A stretch of DNA of 64,000 nucleotides from Methylobacter sp. (GTDB taxonomy: Bacteria > Pseudomonadota > Gammaproteobacteria > Methylococcales > Methylomonadaceae), in assembly GCF_023227905.1 (NCBI RefSeq), contig NZ_JALOCF010000006.1:62001-126000 (forward strand), in the 5' to 3' direction. The notes under the pieces are model-generated. The model was not told the DNA's origin, did not search any database, and worked only from the letters and a program-made list of their open reading frames with translations. Positions 35,302 through 46,422 of the stretch are shown here, piece by piece (the first letter of the stretch is position 1; each line of letters opens with the position of its first letter). Made by a program: the position numbers and the translations under genes.

Positions 35302-36339
35302 TTAGTCTTTTTCCAGTATTTGGAGCTTTTCTTCCAACATTTTTACTCTTTTTAACAGCTCAGGCAATTTGCTGATTGCTATCTGCTCTTTATAAGCTGT
35401 CTTTTTATCTTTTGCCGGGCTGCCGAAGACCTGTGTGCCTGCCTTGACATCGCCAGCTACGCCGGAACGCGCCATAACAACTGCGCCGCGACCAATCGTA
35501 ACGTGATCGGCAATACCTGAACTTCCCGCCAAAATCGCATAATCTTCAATGTTGCAGGAGCCGGACACGCCCGTTAAGCCGCACATGATTACGTTTTTCC
35601 CGACCTTGTTATTGTGCCCAATCTGCACCAGATTATCGATTTTACTGCCCGCGCCTATCAAGGTACTTCCCAATGCGCCTCTGTCTATGCAGGTGTTGGC
35701 GCCAATCTCGACATTGTCTTCAATGACCACATTACCAACCTGGGGAACTTTGACGTGCTGATTATTTCTGAATTTATAACCAAAACCATCGGCCCCAATG
35801 ATCGCCCCTGAGTGAATAATGACGTTATTCCCTATGATCACATCATCATAAATGACAGCATAAGGATAAATGCGGCAGTTTTTGCCTATTTTGACATTTT
35901 TACCAAGATAAGCGCCCGCGTGTATTTGGCTGCCATCGCCTATGCTTGAGTGTTCTCCAATGACGGCGTAGGGTCCGATATACAGTTCGTTGCCCAATGC
36001 TACATTAGCTTCAAGTACTGCCTGCGGCGCAATTTGCTGCGTATAAGTTCTGGCAGGGTGCAACAATTCAACCGCTTTAATAAAGCTTAGCTCGGGATCG
36101 GGGCATATCAACAGCGCCATGTTTTCAGGTACATTATCAACACTAAAGCCTTCTGCAATAAAGCAGGCCGAAGCCGTTGAATCTTTGATGTGCCGAGTAT
36201 AGCGGCTGTTGGTCAGCTGCGTCACTTGGCCTTGGTGCGCAGAGGTAATATCTGCTGCTGAATGGATGATTGCTGATAAATCGCCTCCTTCAATTCGCGC
36301 ACTGCAAAAATCGGCAAGTTCTTTTAATGTAATCGGCAT
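35302..36339 (-). CDS. lpxD: UDP-3-O-acylglucosamine N-acyltransferase
   Basis: The third lipid A enzyme, adding the N-linked acyl chain. About 345 residues from the ATG at 36339 ([12 protein letters not shown]). The frame runs 29 codons further upstream but that extension is not LpxD-like. The N-terminal uridine-binding domain is followed by left-handed hexapeptide repeats from about 105 ([17 protein letters not shown] ...) and the signature GADGFGYKF and QIGHNNKVG with the catalytic histidine. It stands apart from the usual lpx/fab cluster. Confidence 0.93.
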   Translation of the reverse strand: MPITLKELADFCSARIEGGDLSAIIHSAADITSAHQGQVTQLTNSRYTRHIKDSTASACFIAEGFSVDNVPENMALLICPDPELSFIKAVELLHPARTYTQQIAPQAVLEANVALGNELYIGPYAVIGEHSSIGDGSQIHAGAYLGKNVKIGKNCRIYPYAVIYDDVIIGNNVIIHSGAIIGADGFGYKFRNNQHVKVPQVGNVVIEDNVEIGANTCIDRGALGSTLIGAGSKIDNLVQIGHNNKVGKNVIMCGLTGVSGSCNIEDYAILAGSSGIADHVTIGRGAVVMARSGVAGDVKAGTQVFGSPAKDKKTAYKEQIAISKLPELLKRVKMLEEKLQILEKD

Positions 36340-36510
36340 AGTTGTCTCTGCTGTTATTCTGAATGGCGCCAAGCAGTCGGCACATTGTTGAAAATTTAAG
36401 TTTAGTGTAATAAATCCAATAAACAACCGTATTGGCTGGTTGTTTGCCAGTATGGCAGGGCCAGCTGCTTGAATATTATTGTATTCCTATTCCCTGATGT
36501 CGCGGTTGAG

Positions 36511-36993
36511 TTACCCGGTAGCTTTCTGCCAGTGTCCTGACTTGCCGCCATCTTTTTCCAGTAGCCGGACTGACTGGATAACCATTCCTCTGTCTACGGC
36601 TTTGCACATATCGTAAATAGTGAGCAAAGCAATTTGCGTGGCATTTAGCGCTTCCATTTCTACGCCGGTCTGTCCGTTGGTTTTTGCGGTAGTTTGGCAA
36701 CGTATTCGGCTGCTGTCGATTTCCGGGCTTAGTTTGATCTCTACATGAGTTAGGGGCAGCGGATGACAGAGCGGGATCAGGTCCGCAGTTTTCTTGCTAG
36801 CCATGATGCCTGCTATTCTTGCGACAGCCAATACATCGCCTTTTTGATGTCCGCCATCCATGATCAGCTTGAGCGTTTCCGGCTGCATTTCAATATAGCC
36901 TTCGGTGACGGCAGTACGCTGGGTGATCGCCTTATCACCGACATCAACCATGTGAGCTTCGCCGGATTGATTAAAGTGGGTTAATGCAGTCAT
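36511..36993 (-). CDS. moaC: Cyclic pyranopterin monophosphate synthase
   Basis: A 160-residue MoaC, acting after MoaA in molybdopterin synthesis. Motifs: [30 protein letters not shown], the [24 protein letters not shown] block, and a lysine-rich end (KDGGKSG). It lies divergent from moaDE across 142 bp that likely holds both promoters. moaA is not in the window. Confidence 0.95.
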   Translation of the reverse strand: MTALTHFNQSGEAHMVDVGDKAITQRTAVTEGYIEMQPETLKLIMDGGHQKGDVLAVARIAGIMASKKTADLIPLCHPLPLTHVEIKLSPEIDSSRIRCQTTAKTNGQTGVEMEALNATQIALLTIYDMCKAVDRGMVIQSVRLLEKDGGKSGHWQKATG

Positions 36994-37135
36994 TTTTCTG
37001 TAAAATTAGCAATGAAAAGATAGGCACGTTTTTATTATAACAACTGCCGGTTAAGAAAACTAAAAAGGCGGTCGACAGATCGCCCATAAAATGCACTTTG
37101 TGCCAATGCTATTTTTTGTGACTGAGTGACTGATC

Positions 37136-37369
37136 ATGTCAATTAAGGTTCGTTATTTTGCCAGCTTGAAAGAAAGTATCGGCCGTTCGGAAGACAATCT
37201 GGAGTCTTCAGGACTGGCTACAGTCGGGGATGTATGGCATAGCGCTAATCCGAACAAAGCTCTGCCGGACAATATATTGATAGCGGTGAATATGGAGTAT
37301 GTCGGTTTAAGCAATCCGGTTAAGGATGGCGATGAAGTGGCTTTTTTTCCGCCGGTGACCGGGGGCTGA
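37136..37369 (+). CDS. moaD: Molybdopterin synthase small subunit
   Basis: A 77-residue ubiquitin-like sulfur carrier ending in the required Gly-Gly (FFPPVTGG). It donates sulfur as a thiocarboxylate to precursor Z within the MoaDE complex. Two bases separate it from moaE. Confidence 0.93.
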   Translation: MSIKVRYFASLKESIGRSEDNLESSGLATVGDVWHSANPNKALPDNILIAVNMEYVGLSNPVKDGDEVAFFPPVTGG

Positions 37370-37371
37370 GT

Positions 37372-37818
37372 ATGGGCATAAAAATTTGCCCGGAACCTTT
37401 CGATCCCTGGCAAGAAATTCAGGAACACCAGCATTCGGCAAAAGAGATGGCCGGCAAGTTTGGCGCGACCAGCATCTTTATAGGCACGATGCGCGATTTC
37501 AATGAAGGCGATGACGTTAAGGGCATGGCCCTGGAACATTATCCCGGCATGACTGAAAAGCAGCTGGAAAAAATCGTTGCCGAAGCCGTGCGGCAATGGC
37601 CGGTTATTGACGTGTTGGTGGTGCATCGGGTCGGCGATATTCTGCCTAATGAGCCGATCGTGTTGGTAGCGGTTTGGACATCGCATCGAGGCGATGCGTT
37701 TGATGCGAGCCGGTACATCATGGAGGCGTTAAAGTCGAGAGCGCCTTTCTGGAAAAAGGAGCTGTTAAAATCCGAAGCCGAACGTTGGCTGGTAAAAAAT
37801 ACGGACGGTTATCTTTAG
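37372..37818 (+). CDS. moaE: Molybdopterin synthase catalytic subunit
   Basis: A 148-residue MoaE with the expected GATSIFIGTMRDFNEGD, LEHYPGM, VHRVGDILPNEPIVLVAV and the C-terminal APFWKKE containing the catalytic lysine. It completes the moaDE pair. CACGAAA-type repeats follow its stop. Confidence 0.95.
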   Translation: MGIKICPEPFDPWQEIQEHQHSAKEMAGKFGATSIFIGTMRDFNEGDDVKGMALEHYPGMTEKQLEKIVAEAVRQWPVIDVLVVHRVGDILPNEPIVLVAVWTSHRGDAFDASRYIMEALKSRAPFWKKELLKSEAERWLVKNTDGYL

Positions 37819-37825
37819 CAATTTG

Positions 37826-37968
37826 TCCACGAAAAGCACGAAAGCCACGAAAAATGATTATAGCGTTGTGTTAATTCATTTGGCTGGGGATCTTTAGTTT
37901 GGCTTCTTTTTGAAGATTTTCGTCCTTTTCGTGTCGCCTACTTTTGGCTTTCATGGACGAAGTTTTCT
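37826..37968. repeat. CACGAAA/TTTCGTG repeat pair after moaE
   Basis: TCCACGAAAAGCACGAAAGC at the left and related complementary sequence (TTTTCGTCCTTTTCGTG, TTTCATGGACGAAG) at the right enclose about 60 bp. It is a diverged member of the palindrome family seen at 54414. Confidence 0.5.
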
Positions 37969-38011
37969 CAATCTTCATTCAGTTACGGTTATATTTTTAG
38001 GAAATACCAAA

Positions 38012-38842
38012 ATGCAGGGACAATTAAGAAAAATGCACGCCAGGCTCGAGCTGGATAGCTCAAAGCCGGTTCAGTACGAGCTGCCGCTAGGCGATCAGTT
38101 GATTGCTTTAAATCCGCTGATCGGTAAGTCAATTAAGCTGGTGTATACCGGTAAAATTTTTTGCGCGCACTGCAACAGGCTAACTAAAAAGAGTTTTAGC
38201 CAAGGTTATTGCTATCCGTGCTTTGTTTCGTTGGCGCAATGCGACATGTGCATCATGAAGCCGGAAACCTGCCACTATGAGGCCGGTACTTGCCGCCAGC
38301 CAGAATGGGGAGAGGAGTTTTGCTTTCAGCCGCATGTAGTTTATCTGGCTAATTCCAGCGGCATTAAGGTTGGCATCACCCGGCAGACACAAGTTCCAAC
38401 ACGCTGGATAGATCAAGGTGCAGTGATGGCGCTGCCGATTTTTAAAGTACAGTCGCGCTATATTTCCGGACTGGTTGAGATCGCTATTGCCAAGCATGTC
38501 AGCGACAAAACCAGCTGGCAGCAAATGCTTAAAAGTAAGGCAAAGCCTATCGACCTGGTTGCAAAACGGGATGAATTAATTGCTGTTTGTAAAGCGGAGC
38601 TGGATGAAATTACCCGGCGCTTCGGGCCGGAAGCGGTTGAGTTGTTAACCGATGAGCCGGTTGTGGATATTCATTTTCCGGTGGACAGCTACCCGCTCAA
38701 GGTCAAGTCCTTTAACTTTGATAAGGACGCCGAAGTGTCCGGGGTGCTGCATGGCATTAAAGGCCAGTATTTATTGCTGGATACCGGCGTCATTAATATC
38801 CGCAAGTTTGCCGGTTATGAGGTTGAGCTTTTGCAGCAGTAG
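38012..38842 (+). CDS. DUF2797 protein with cysteine-rich zinc-binding region
   Basis: About 276 residues from the ATG at 38012 (MQGQLRKMHARLEL). The frame opens 34 codons earlier within repeat sequence. The middle has an array of cysteines suited to zinc (FCAHCNRL, YCYPCF, CDMCIM, CHYEAGTC). A following segment VYLANSSGIKVGITRQTQVPTRW resembles the GIY-YIG nuclease core opening. Family members are uncharacterised. The nuclease link is my inference. Confidence 0.75.
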   Translation: MQGQLRKMHARLELDSSKPVQYELPLGDQLIALNPLIGKSIKLVYTGKIFCAHCNRLTKKSFSQGYCYPCFVSLAQCDMCIMKPETCHYEAGTCRQPEWGEEFCFQPHVVYLANSSGIKVGITRQTQVPTRWIDQGAVMALPIFKVQSRYISGLVEIAIAKHVSDKTSWQQMLKSKAKPIDLVAKRDELIAVCKAELDEITRRFGPEAVELLTDEPVVDIHFPVDSYPLKVKSFNFDKDAEVSGVLHGIKGQYLLLDTGVINIRKFAGYEVELLQQ

Positions 38843-38967
38843 TGCCTGTCTAGGCAAATGACTCTTAATTTAATGTACTGAGTCATGGTCCGCATCACGA
38901 ATAATATCTTTTTAACGATAACCAACATCTGATGGTACCAGCCAAGCAGGAACTAAAAGGATAAGAG

Positions 38968-39054
38968 ATGCATGTACAATCGGCCTTAAAACCTAGTAAA
39001 ATGCTTATATTATGTTGCCTGCAAAAAGGCAACTACCAGCAGCAGTCTATATGA
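38968..39054 (+). CDS. Candidate ilv leader peptide
   Basis: A 28-codon frame preceded by AAAAGGATAAGAG. It reads MHVQSALKPSKMLILCCLQK..., with a run of Leu and Ile codons (LILCCL). It lies 90 bp before ilvB. A hairpin (GTTGCC and GGCAAC, 39014-39033) overlaps its 3' half, and a smaller one (AAATAC/GTATTT) follows at about 39063-39077. This resembles an attenuation leader for branched-chain amino acid genes, but no clear T-run terminator is visible. Confidence 0.35.
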   Translation: MHVQSALKPSKMLILCCLQKGNYQQQSI

Positions 39055-39144
39055 CGTTCTTTAAAATACACGAGTATTTGGGTCTTGAATTTTTAAAGTA
39101 CATATAATCAGCTTAATTCGAAACTCTATTTTGAGGGTATTAGC

Positions 39145-40881
39145 GTGGAGCTAAACGGCGCACAAATTGTAATTCAGAGTCTTAAGGACGAAGGCGTAGA
39201 ATATATTTTTGGCTATCCCGGCGGGGCGGTATTGCATTTGTACGATGCCCTTTTCCAGCAGGATGAGGTCAAACACATTCTAGTCCGGCACGAACAAGGC
39301 GCGACCCATGCTGCGGACGGCTATGCCCGTGCAACCGGCAAACCCGGCGTCGTCCTGGTCACTTCGGGACCGGGCGCCACCAATGCGATAACCGGCATTG
39401 CCACCGCTTATATGGATTCAATCCCGATGGTGGTTATTTCGGGCCAGGTGCCGTTACCGGTCATCGGCAGCGATGCGTTCCAGGAAGTCGACATGGTCGG
39501 CATTACCCGCCCCTGCGTGAAGCATAATTTCCTGGTCAAAGACGTCACCAAGCTGGCTGAAACTATCAAGAAAGCCTTTTATGTGGCGACCACCGGACGT
39601 CCCGGCCCCGTTGTTGTTGACGTGCCTAAAGACATCACCGACCCCAGAATAAAAGTACCGTATAAATACCCTAAAAAAGTCACTATCCGTTCTTATAATC
39701 CGGCGGTTACCGGCCACAAGGGGCAGATTAAAAAAGCCGTGGATTTATTGTTGACCGCGCAAAAGCCGATCATTTATTCCGGCGGTGGCGTGATTTTAGG
39801 CGAAGCCAGCAAGGAATTGACCGAATTCGCCCACACTCTGGGTTTTCCTGTCACCAATACCTTGATGGGCCTGGGCGCTTATCCGGCAACCGACAAGCAG
39901 TTCGTCGGCATGCTCGGGATGCACGGCACTTATGAAGCTAACATGGCGATGCATGACAGTGATGTGATTATTGCTATCGGCGCGCGTTTTGACGACCGCG
40001 TTACCGGCAAACTGGATCAGTTTTGCCCGCACGCCCAGATTATCCATATCGATGTTGATCCGGCGTCCATTTCCAAAACCGTTAAAGTCGCGATTCCTAT
40101 CGTCGGCGAAGTGAAACCGGTATTGGAACAGATGCTGGAAATGATCAGTGAAAGCAAAAAGAAACCGTCCAAGAAAGCCTTGGAAAGCTGGTGGAACCAA
40201 ATCGACCAATGGCGGGCCGTCAAATGTATGGAATACGACCGCAACAGCCGACTGATCAAGCCGCAATACGTGATTGAACAGTTGTATGAAGTCACCAAAG
40301 GCGAGGCGTATATCACTTCGGATGTCGGCCAGCATCAAATGTGGGCGGCCCAGTATTACCCGTTCGACAAGCCGCGGCATTGGATTAATTCGGGCGGATT
40401 GGGCACGATGGGCTTTGGTTTGCCTGCGGCCATCGGCGTTAAACTGGCGTTTCCTGAATCGGAAGTTGCCTGCGTGACCGGCGACGGCAGCATCCAGATG
40501 TGCATTCAGGAATTATCGACCGCATTGCAATACAATGCGCCGGTAAAAATCATCAACCTGAACAACAGCTACCTGGGCATGGTTCGCCAATGGCAGGAAT
40601 TTACCTACGAAAGCCGTTACTCGCATTCATACATGGACACCATCCCGGACTTCGTCAAACTGGCAGAGGCCTATGGTCATGTCGGCATGCGTATCGATAA
40701 ACCCGAGGACGTCAGACCGGCGCTGGAAGAAGCTTTTGCGATGAAAGACCGCACGGTGTTCTTGGACATCCTGACCGACCGAACCGAAAATGTTTACCCG
40801 ATGATTGAAGCAGGTAAAGCGCATAATGATATGACCTTAAGAGTCGCGGAAGGCACATCAACCGATAGGGAATTGGCGTAA
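39145..40881 (+). CDS. ilvB: Acetolactate synthase large subunit
   Basis: A 578-residue TPP enzyme, first common step of Val, Leu and Ile synthesis. N-terminal [14 protein letters not shown] with catalytic Glu in [16 protein letters not shown], central FAD-binding domain, and C-terminal TPP/Mg motif GDGSIQM ... [11 protein letters not shown] start at 39145 after GAGGGT. One base separates it from ilvN. It heads ilvB-ilvN-ilvC. Confidence 0.95.
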   Translation: MELNGAQIVIQSLKDEGVEYIFGYPGGAVLHLYDALFQQDEVKHILVRHEQGATHAADGYARATGKPGVVLVTSGPGATNAITGIATAYMDSIPMVVISGQVPLPVIGSDAFQEVDMVGITRPCVKHNFLVKDVTKLAETIKKAFYVATTGRPGPVVVDVPKDITDPRIKVPYKYPKKVTIRSYNPAVTGHKGQIKKAVDLLLTAQKPIIYSGGGVILGEASKELTEFAHTLGFPVTNTLMGLGAYPATDKQFVGMLGMHGTYEANMAMHDSDVIIAIGARFDDRVTGKLDQFCPHAQIIHIDVDPASISKTVKVAIPIVGEVKPVLEQMLEMISESKKKPSKKALESWWNQIDQWRAVKCMEYDRNSRLIKPQYVIEQLYEVTKGEAYITSDVGQHQMWAAQYYPFDKPRHWINSGGLGTMGFGLPAAIGVKLAFPESEVACVTGDGSIQMCIQELSTALQYNAPVKIINLNNSYLGMVRQWQEFTYESRYSHSYMDTIPDFVKLAEAYGHVGMRIDKPEDVRPALEEAFAMKDRTVFLDILTDRTENVYPMIEAGKAHNDMTLRVAEGTSTDRELA

Positions 40882-40882
40882 A

Positions 40883-42500
<1,618 letters not shown>

Positions 42501-42522
42501 TCTTAAGTTGGTTTGAGTGTTT

Positions 42523-42554
42523 AAAAAGCCCGTCTTTATGACGGGCTTTTTTTT
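42523..42554 (+). terminator. Terminator of the ilv operon
   Basis: AAAAAGCCCGTC and its exact complement around a five-base loop, followed by eight or more T residues. Confidence 0.9.
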
Positions 42555-42619
42555 GCGTTAATTTGACCGCTCTATTTAAAAGTAATTACAATGTAATTAT
42601 AAATAAAGAGGAGTCGAAT

Positions 42620-42886
42620 ATGGCGCACTTAATCAAAATTGGAAATTCCCAAGGTATCAGGATTCCACAAGCACTTATAAAACAAGCAAATCTTCAAGAT
42701 CGGGAATTTGAAATTCAGGTCGTCGATAACGGTTTGTTAATCACCCCGATAAAAAGTCACAGACAAGGATGGAAAGAACAATTTAAAAATATTTTAGCTG
42801 CTAAAACTGAGCAGGACTTTAATGAAAACCATAGTAATTTGGATCATAGTGCGGAACTTCCGACCGGAGAGGAGTGGGAATGGTAG
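42620..42886 (+). CDS. MazE-like (AbrB/SpoVT fold) antitoxin
   Basis: An 88-residue antitoxin from the ATG at 42620, which has an AGAGGAG ribosome site. The frame opens 19 codons upstream without support. The N-terminal swapped-hairpin DNA-binding domain reads IKIGNSQGIRIPQALIKQA. The acidic C-terminal tail (LPTGEEWEW) should occupy the toxin's RNA groove. It likely autorepresses the pair. The stop overlaps the toxin start. Confidence 0.85.
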   Translation: MAHLIKIGNSQGIRIPQALIKQANLQDREFEIQVVDNGLLITPIKSHRQGWKEQFKNILAAKTEQDFNENHSNLDHSAELPTGEEWEW

Positions 42887-43200
42887 TCAATCGGTTTGAT
42901 GTTTATTTGATCGAGCTTGACCCTGCTGTCGGCAGTGAAATTAAAAAAACCAGACCCTGCGTTATTGTTTCACCGAATGAAATGAATTGCCTGAAAACGG
43001 TTTTAATCGCGCCAATGACTACAAAAGGTTTTCATGCACCCTCAAGAGTTGAGCTTCAATTCCAAGATAAGACCGGGCTGGTTTTGTTGGATCAATTGCG
43101 GTCGGTCGATAAATCCAGATTGGTTAAAAAGTTGGGGACTATCGACGCCAAAGCACAAAAAATGATCTCATCGACTTTGGTTGATATGTTTGAGATGTAA
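42880..43200 (+). CDS. MazF/PemK-family toxin (mRNA interferase)
   Basis: About 106 residues from the ATG at 42880, which overlaps the antitoxin stop. A GTG at 42874 is an alternative. It has the PemK/MazF fold pattern: RFDVYLIELDPAVGSEIKKTRPCVIVSP, LIAPMTTKG, and LDQLRSVDKSRLVKKLG. Members cut mRNA at short specific sequences. The cut site cannot be predicted. It opens an accessory stretch directly after ilvC. Confidence 0.88.
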   Translation: MVVNRFDVYLIELDPAVGSEIKKTRPCVIVSPNEMNCLKTVLIAPMTTKGFHAPSRVELQFQDKTGLVLLDQLRSVDKSRLVKKLGTIDAKAQKMISSTLVDMFEM

Positions 43201-43249
43201 GATAATGTGTTCGATTACACCCTAATGGTATCAAACAGAAAACATACAA

Positions 43250-44605
43250 TTAACGATGCCTGCTTCGAGCGGTTAACTTCACTGGAATCCCACCTTTCGG
43301 CTTCAGCGTTACCGCCATTTCAATTTCGGCCTCATCCGTATTAAGCAACTGCAAATCAAAATTCTGAACGATCATGCTCAACAAAATCTGGCTTTCCAGT
43401 AACGCAAAATGGTTGCCGATACAGATGCGCTCACCGGTTCCAAATGGCATGAACGAAAACCTGCGATTTTCACCGTTCAAAAAGCGTTCGGGATCGAATT
43501 GTTCAGGCTGTTGCCAGAAATCCGGGTGATGGTGGATATTGTAAATACTGAAAATCGCCAGCCCGCCTTGCTTTAACGAATACCCGTCAATCTCAGTGTC
43601 TTTGATAATCTTGCGCATTATAATGCCGACAGGCGGACGAAAACGCATCGATTCATTCAGTACGGCTCTGGTATAAACAAGCTGCTGCAAGTCTTCTGCC
43701 GTTGGGATTTCGCCTTGCACTAATGTATCGAGTTCTTGACGCAATTTAGCCAATACATCCGGATGGCGGGCCAGTAAATACAGCGTCCAGCTTAACAAAT
43801 TCGCGGTGGTTTCATGGCCTGCGCTAAAAATAGTAATGACTTCATCGCGAATCTGTTTATCGGACATAAGGTTACCCTTGTCATCGCTTGCGTTCAGCAA
43901 CATAGCCAACAAATCGTTGTGCACTGCTGTTTGGGTACGGCGCTGCTCGATAATCCCGTAAATGACTTCATCCAACAGAGCGCTTGCCGCATTGAATTCC
44001 CGATTGGCCTGGGTGGGTATAGATAACGGAATACGCAAAGGATTCATGACCGATTTGGCCGCATACCGGAGCGCCGTGTCTAAAGCGGGGGCAATGTGCT
44101 CGATTTTATCGAGAACGCTGGTGCTGAACATGGTTTGAGTGATCACTTCAAGCGTTACCTGCATCATCTCATCGGCGAGATTAACCTGCGCCCCATCACC
44201 TAATAGCCGCCATCTAGCTAATAAGTTATTGCCGGCCATGACAATCTGCGCGTGTAAAGACGCCAAATTACTCCTCTGGAAAACCGGCTGCATTAACCGC
44301 CGCTGCCTTTGCCATAACTCGCCCTGACTGGTCACTAATCCTTGCCCTAACACCAATCCCAGACCGGTTGGTTTTTTAGGATCGTACATTTTGACAAAGG
44401 TATCGCTTTGCTTGATTAAAGCCTGCTCGATGAGCTTTGGGTGACTGATTAAATAAAAATGGCGCGTAGCCAGTCTGAATCTGACCAAATCGCCATAATC
44501 ACGCTGCCAGTCGCAAAGCGCTTGGAATGGATTGGCTTTCATCTGGCGTAAGTTGCCTAATAGAAATTCGCCTTTGATTTTTGGGACTGGTTTGTTTTGG
44601 GGCAT
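43250..44605 (-). CDS. Cytochrome P450
   Basis: A 451-residue soluble P450. The I-helix oxygen motif is AGHETT (262-267), K-helix ESMR (318-321), then the PERF-type FDPERF, and heme-binding FGTGERICIG with Cys395. There is no N-terminal membrane anchor and no fused reductase domain. The sequence style (fatty-acid hydroxylase-like, CYP102-related clades) is suggestive only. No ferredoxin or reductase adjoins it, so redox partners must come from elsewhere. Its place among toxin modules suggests an acquired gene. Confidence 0.9.
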   Translation of the reverse strand: MPQNKPVPKIKGEFLLGNLRQMKANPFQALCDWQRDYGDLVRFRLATRHFYLISHPKLIEQALIKQSDTFVKMYDPKKPTGLGLVLGQGLVTSQGELWQRQRRLMQPVFQRSNLASLHAQIVMAGNNLLARWRLLGDGAQVNLADEMMQVTLEVITQTMFSTSVLDKIEHIAPALDTALRYAAKSVMNPLRIPLSIPTQANREFNAASALLDEVIYGIIEQRRTQTAVHNDLLAMLLNASDDKGNLMSDKQIRDEVITIFSAGHETTANLLSWTLYLLARHPDVLAKLRQELDTLVQGEIPTAEDLQQLVYTRAVLNESMRFRPPVGIIMRKIIKDTEIDGYSLKQGGLAIFSIYNIHHHPDFWQQPEQFDPERFLNGENRRFSFMPFGTGERICIGNHFALLESQILLSMIVQNFDLQLLNTDEAEIEMAVTLKPKGGIPVKLTARSRHR

Positions 44606-44729
44606 GGTTAATACGGTTAGAGGTTTTAGTTTCGGTAGGGCATGCTGTTAATGCCCGACAATCAGATGCGCTAATAGTAGGGCAACGAAAAAACTGTTGC
44701 CCGGTGAGGCTGCATAGGGCAAAACAAAA

Positions 44730-44912
44730 TCACAAGTCTCTGGCAACATGAAAAAAAGGCCCATTTTCATGTAAGAGCTTCTCAGCATTTAATCTGTCTA
44801 GAGAAGAAAGTTCTCTCAAAAGAGCCATATTAAGTCTTTGCGATTTAATTCGAATATTATCAGTTCCATATCTAAATTTTAATCTCGATTCGAGGTCAGA
44901 AAGAGTCAGCAT
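44730..44912 (-). CDS. Small hypothetical protein
   Basis: A 60-residue frame opening MLTLSDLESRLKF right after the broken NACHT frame ends (stop at 44914). It is helical and charged, with no family recognised. It may be a tail of the decayed gene joined by rearrangement, or a short real gene. A hairpin (GGGCAAC/GTTGCCC, 44680-44702) lies after its stop, before the P450 gene. Confidence 0.3.
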   Translation of the reverse strand: MLTLSDLESRLKFRYGTDNIRIKSQRLNMALLRELSSLDRLNAEKLLHENGPFFHVARDL

Positions 44913-44913
44913 A

Positions 44914-45346
44914 TTATCGATAATGTTGTGTATTTATCCGGTCTAAGGTGTTTTCGTCTAGCTTGAACAGCAGGCAATCGTAGTCTTTTGGCCAAAAAGG
45001 CAGCATTTGGCTCAATTTAAGCATCATAAAGAGAGATGTTACCCATACCGGCATCGGCTAATATGAACATCTGATTGCGGCCGTCATGTTCGACTTTATC
45101 GCGTCCCAAGAAATCATTAATGGTTTTGAATATCTCAGACTTCACGCAGGAGCGGATACTATCTTCGTCGTAATCCGTAGGGTTGTGTTGCTGACAGTCG
45201 GGCTGAATATAGTATTGGGCGAGCGTGCGCGGATCACCAAATATGTCGGATATCACGTCGAATTCCTTATCCCGTGTTTCCCATATTTGGGTTAACTTCT
45301 TGTAAAGTGGTTTAATCAGTTTGGCTGATATGAATGGTTCGGTCAT
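44914..45346 (-). pseudogene. Remnant of a NACHT-type STAND NTPase
   Basis: The minus-strand frame from 45346 reads as the N-terminus of a NACHT NTPase up to its P-loop: GRNQMFILADAGMGNISL, where intact relatives have GMGKTSLL. The Walker A lysine is lost and a stop follows at once. After a frameshift the expected continuation appears (MMLKLSQMLPFWPKDYDCLL) and ends at a stop at 44914. The rest of the NTPase and its sensor are missing. NACHT proteins include phage-defence proteins, so this looks like a dead defence gene. Confidence 0.7.
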
Positions 45347-45435
45347 AGCTTTGGTTTTTTCCGTTACATTGTTTTTGGTATTTGAAAAAACGCTGTGGGA
45401 ACTGAAGACGTTTAATGTACTCTTTCGCTTAAGAG

Positions 45436-45822
45436 TTAAACCTGCCGTACCGGTCCTGGATACTTCGCCACCAAAGTATCCGATGTCAGCAAGGTGATTC
45501 CCTCGACGGTGGCCTGCGCAACAAGGATGCGGTCGAATGGGTCTTTATGGATGGGTGGCAAACTGTCGATAGAAACCGCATGCTCAGCGGTAATAGCCAA
45601 TTCTTGATAGCCATTGTCTAACAGCCCACGGCGTAGCACTCTTGCATCCACCTGAAAATCGGAACGTCCAAGTCCGCGCTTGATGGAAATTTCCCAAAGG
45701 CTGGCCGCACTGAAAAGCAGTTCGTTCGACGGGTCTTCCAGCAATGGGCGTGCAACTGCTGACAATTGGTCAGGCGAACCGGCAGCCCATAACAATAAGT
45801 GGGTATCCAGTAGTAGCTTCAT
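45436..45822 (-). CDS. PIN-domain toxin (VapC type)
   Basis: A 128-residue PIN nuclease. It opens MKLLLDTHLLLWAAG with the first catalytic Asp. Central acidic residues and the DPFDRILVAQA motif are intact, with the C-terminal LLTSD. PIN toxins cut tRNA or rRNA. The start overlaps the antitoxin stop by 4 bp (ATGA), the normal layout of a type II pair. Confidence 0.88.
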   Translation of the reverse strand: MKLLLDTHLLLWAAGSPDQLSAVARPLLEDPSNELLFSAASLWEISIKRGLGRSDFQVDARVLRRGLLDNGYQELAITAEHAVSIDSLPPIHKDPFDRILVAQATVEGITLLTSDTLVAKYPGPVRQV

Positions 45823-46064
45823 TCTTCATCGCCAAAAAGCAGCTCGATTTCCTTGCTGCCCATGCTGTCGAAGTCATCAGGAACAGTGATCTGCCCTTCC
45901 ATGAAACCTAGCCTTCGGATTTGTTCGCCCGATGGAGCATCCAGTCGAGTCACCTTGACCAGCGGCTTTCCAGCTTTGGCGATGATGAAAGACTCACCTT
46001 TTACCGCTTGATCTATTAAGCGAGACAATTGGGTTTTGGCTTCGTGGATATTGACTGTCTGCAT
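45819..46064 (-). CDS. Phd/YefM-family antitoxin
   Basis: About 81 residues from the ATG at 46064 (MQTVNIHEAKTQLSRLID), the conserved opening of Phd/YefM antitoxins. An ATG at 46076 is also possible. The N-terminus binds DNA and the tail (SKEIELLFGDEE) should wrap the PIN toxin encoded next. The mixed Phd antitoxin with PIN toxin combination is common. Confidence 0.86.
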   Translation of the reverse strand: MQTVNIHEAKTQLSRLIDQAVKGESFIIAKAGKPLVKVTRLDAPSGEQIRRLGFMEGQITVPDDFDSMGSKEIELLFGDEE

Positions 46065-46167
46065 GATAAACCTCATTGAGTTAAGTTTAGTTAGTTTAGT
46101 CTATGATATATGATTTAGAAAATTAGGGCATCTAATAGGTTTGATATTTGTCAAGAACAAACCAAGG

Positions 46168-46289
46168 CTGCCTCGTCCCCACGCGCTGCGCCGCAATTCT
46201 CTATAAACGTCGAAATACAGAGAATCTCAATGTAGGACGCAGCGCGTCCCATATCGCATTCCCACGCAGCGCGTGGGAACGAGGCAGCG
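46168..46289. repeat. MITE-like palindromic element between two toxin modules
   Basis: A 122-bp element with 24-bp terminal arms starting GCTGCCTCGT and ending ACGAGGCAGC, differing at one base by eye. Inside is a nested palindrome (ATTCTCT/AGAGAAT) and a second GCAGCGCGT copy. The sequence style matches the CGTTCCCACGC...GCGTGGGAACGAG family scattered in many proteobacteria. It encodes nothing credible. Confidence 0.75.
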
Positions 46290-46422
46290 AGCAAAGTTCT
46301 CTCCGTCCATCTGCGACACCCAAGCAAATCGGCCTTAACGATCAAACCAATACTTGCCTCAATCCTGAGTAGCCTCTATGATTTTACTTTCACTCGATCG
46401 ATGGCATCATCACAAGGTTAGT

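Noticed and set aside
46148..46372. Overlapping frames on both strands between the toxin modules
   Set aside because: They lie across the MITE-like palindrome and encode low-complexity products with no ribosome site.
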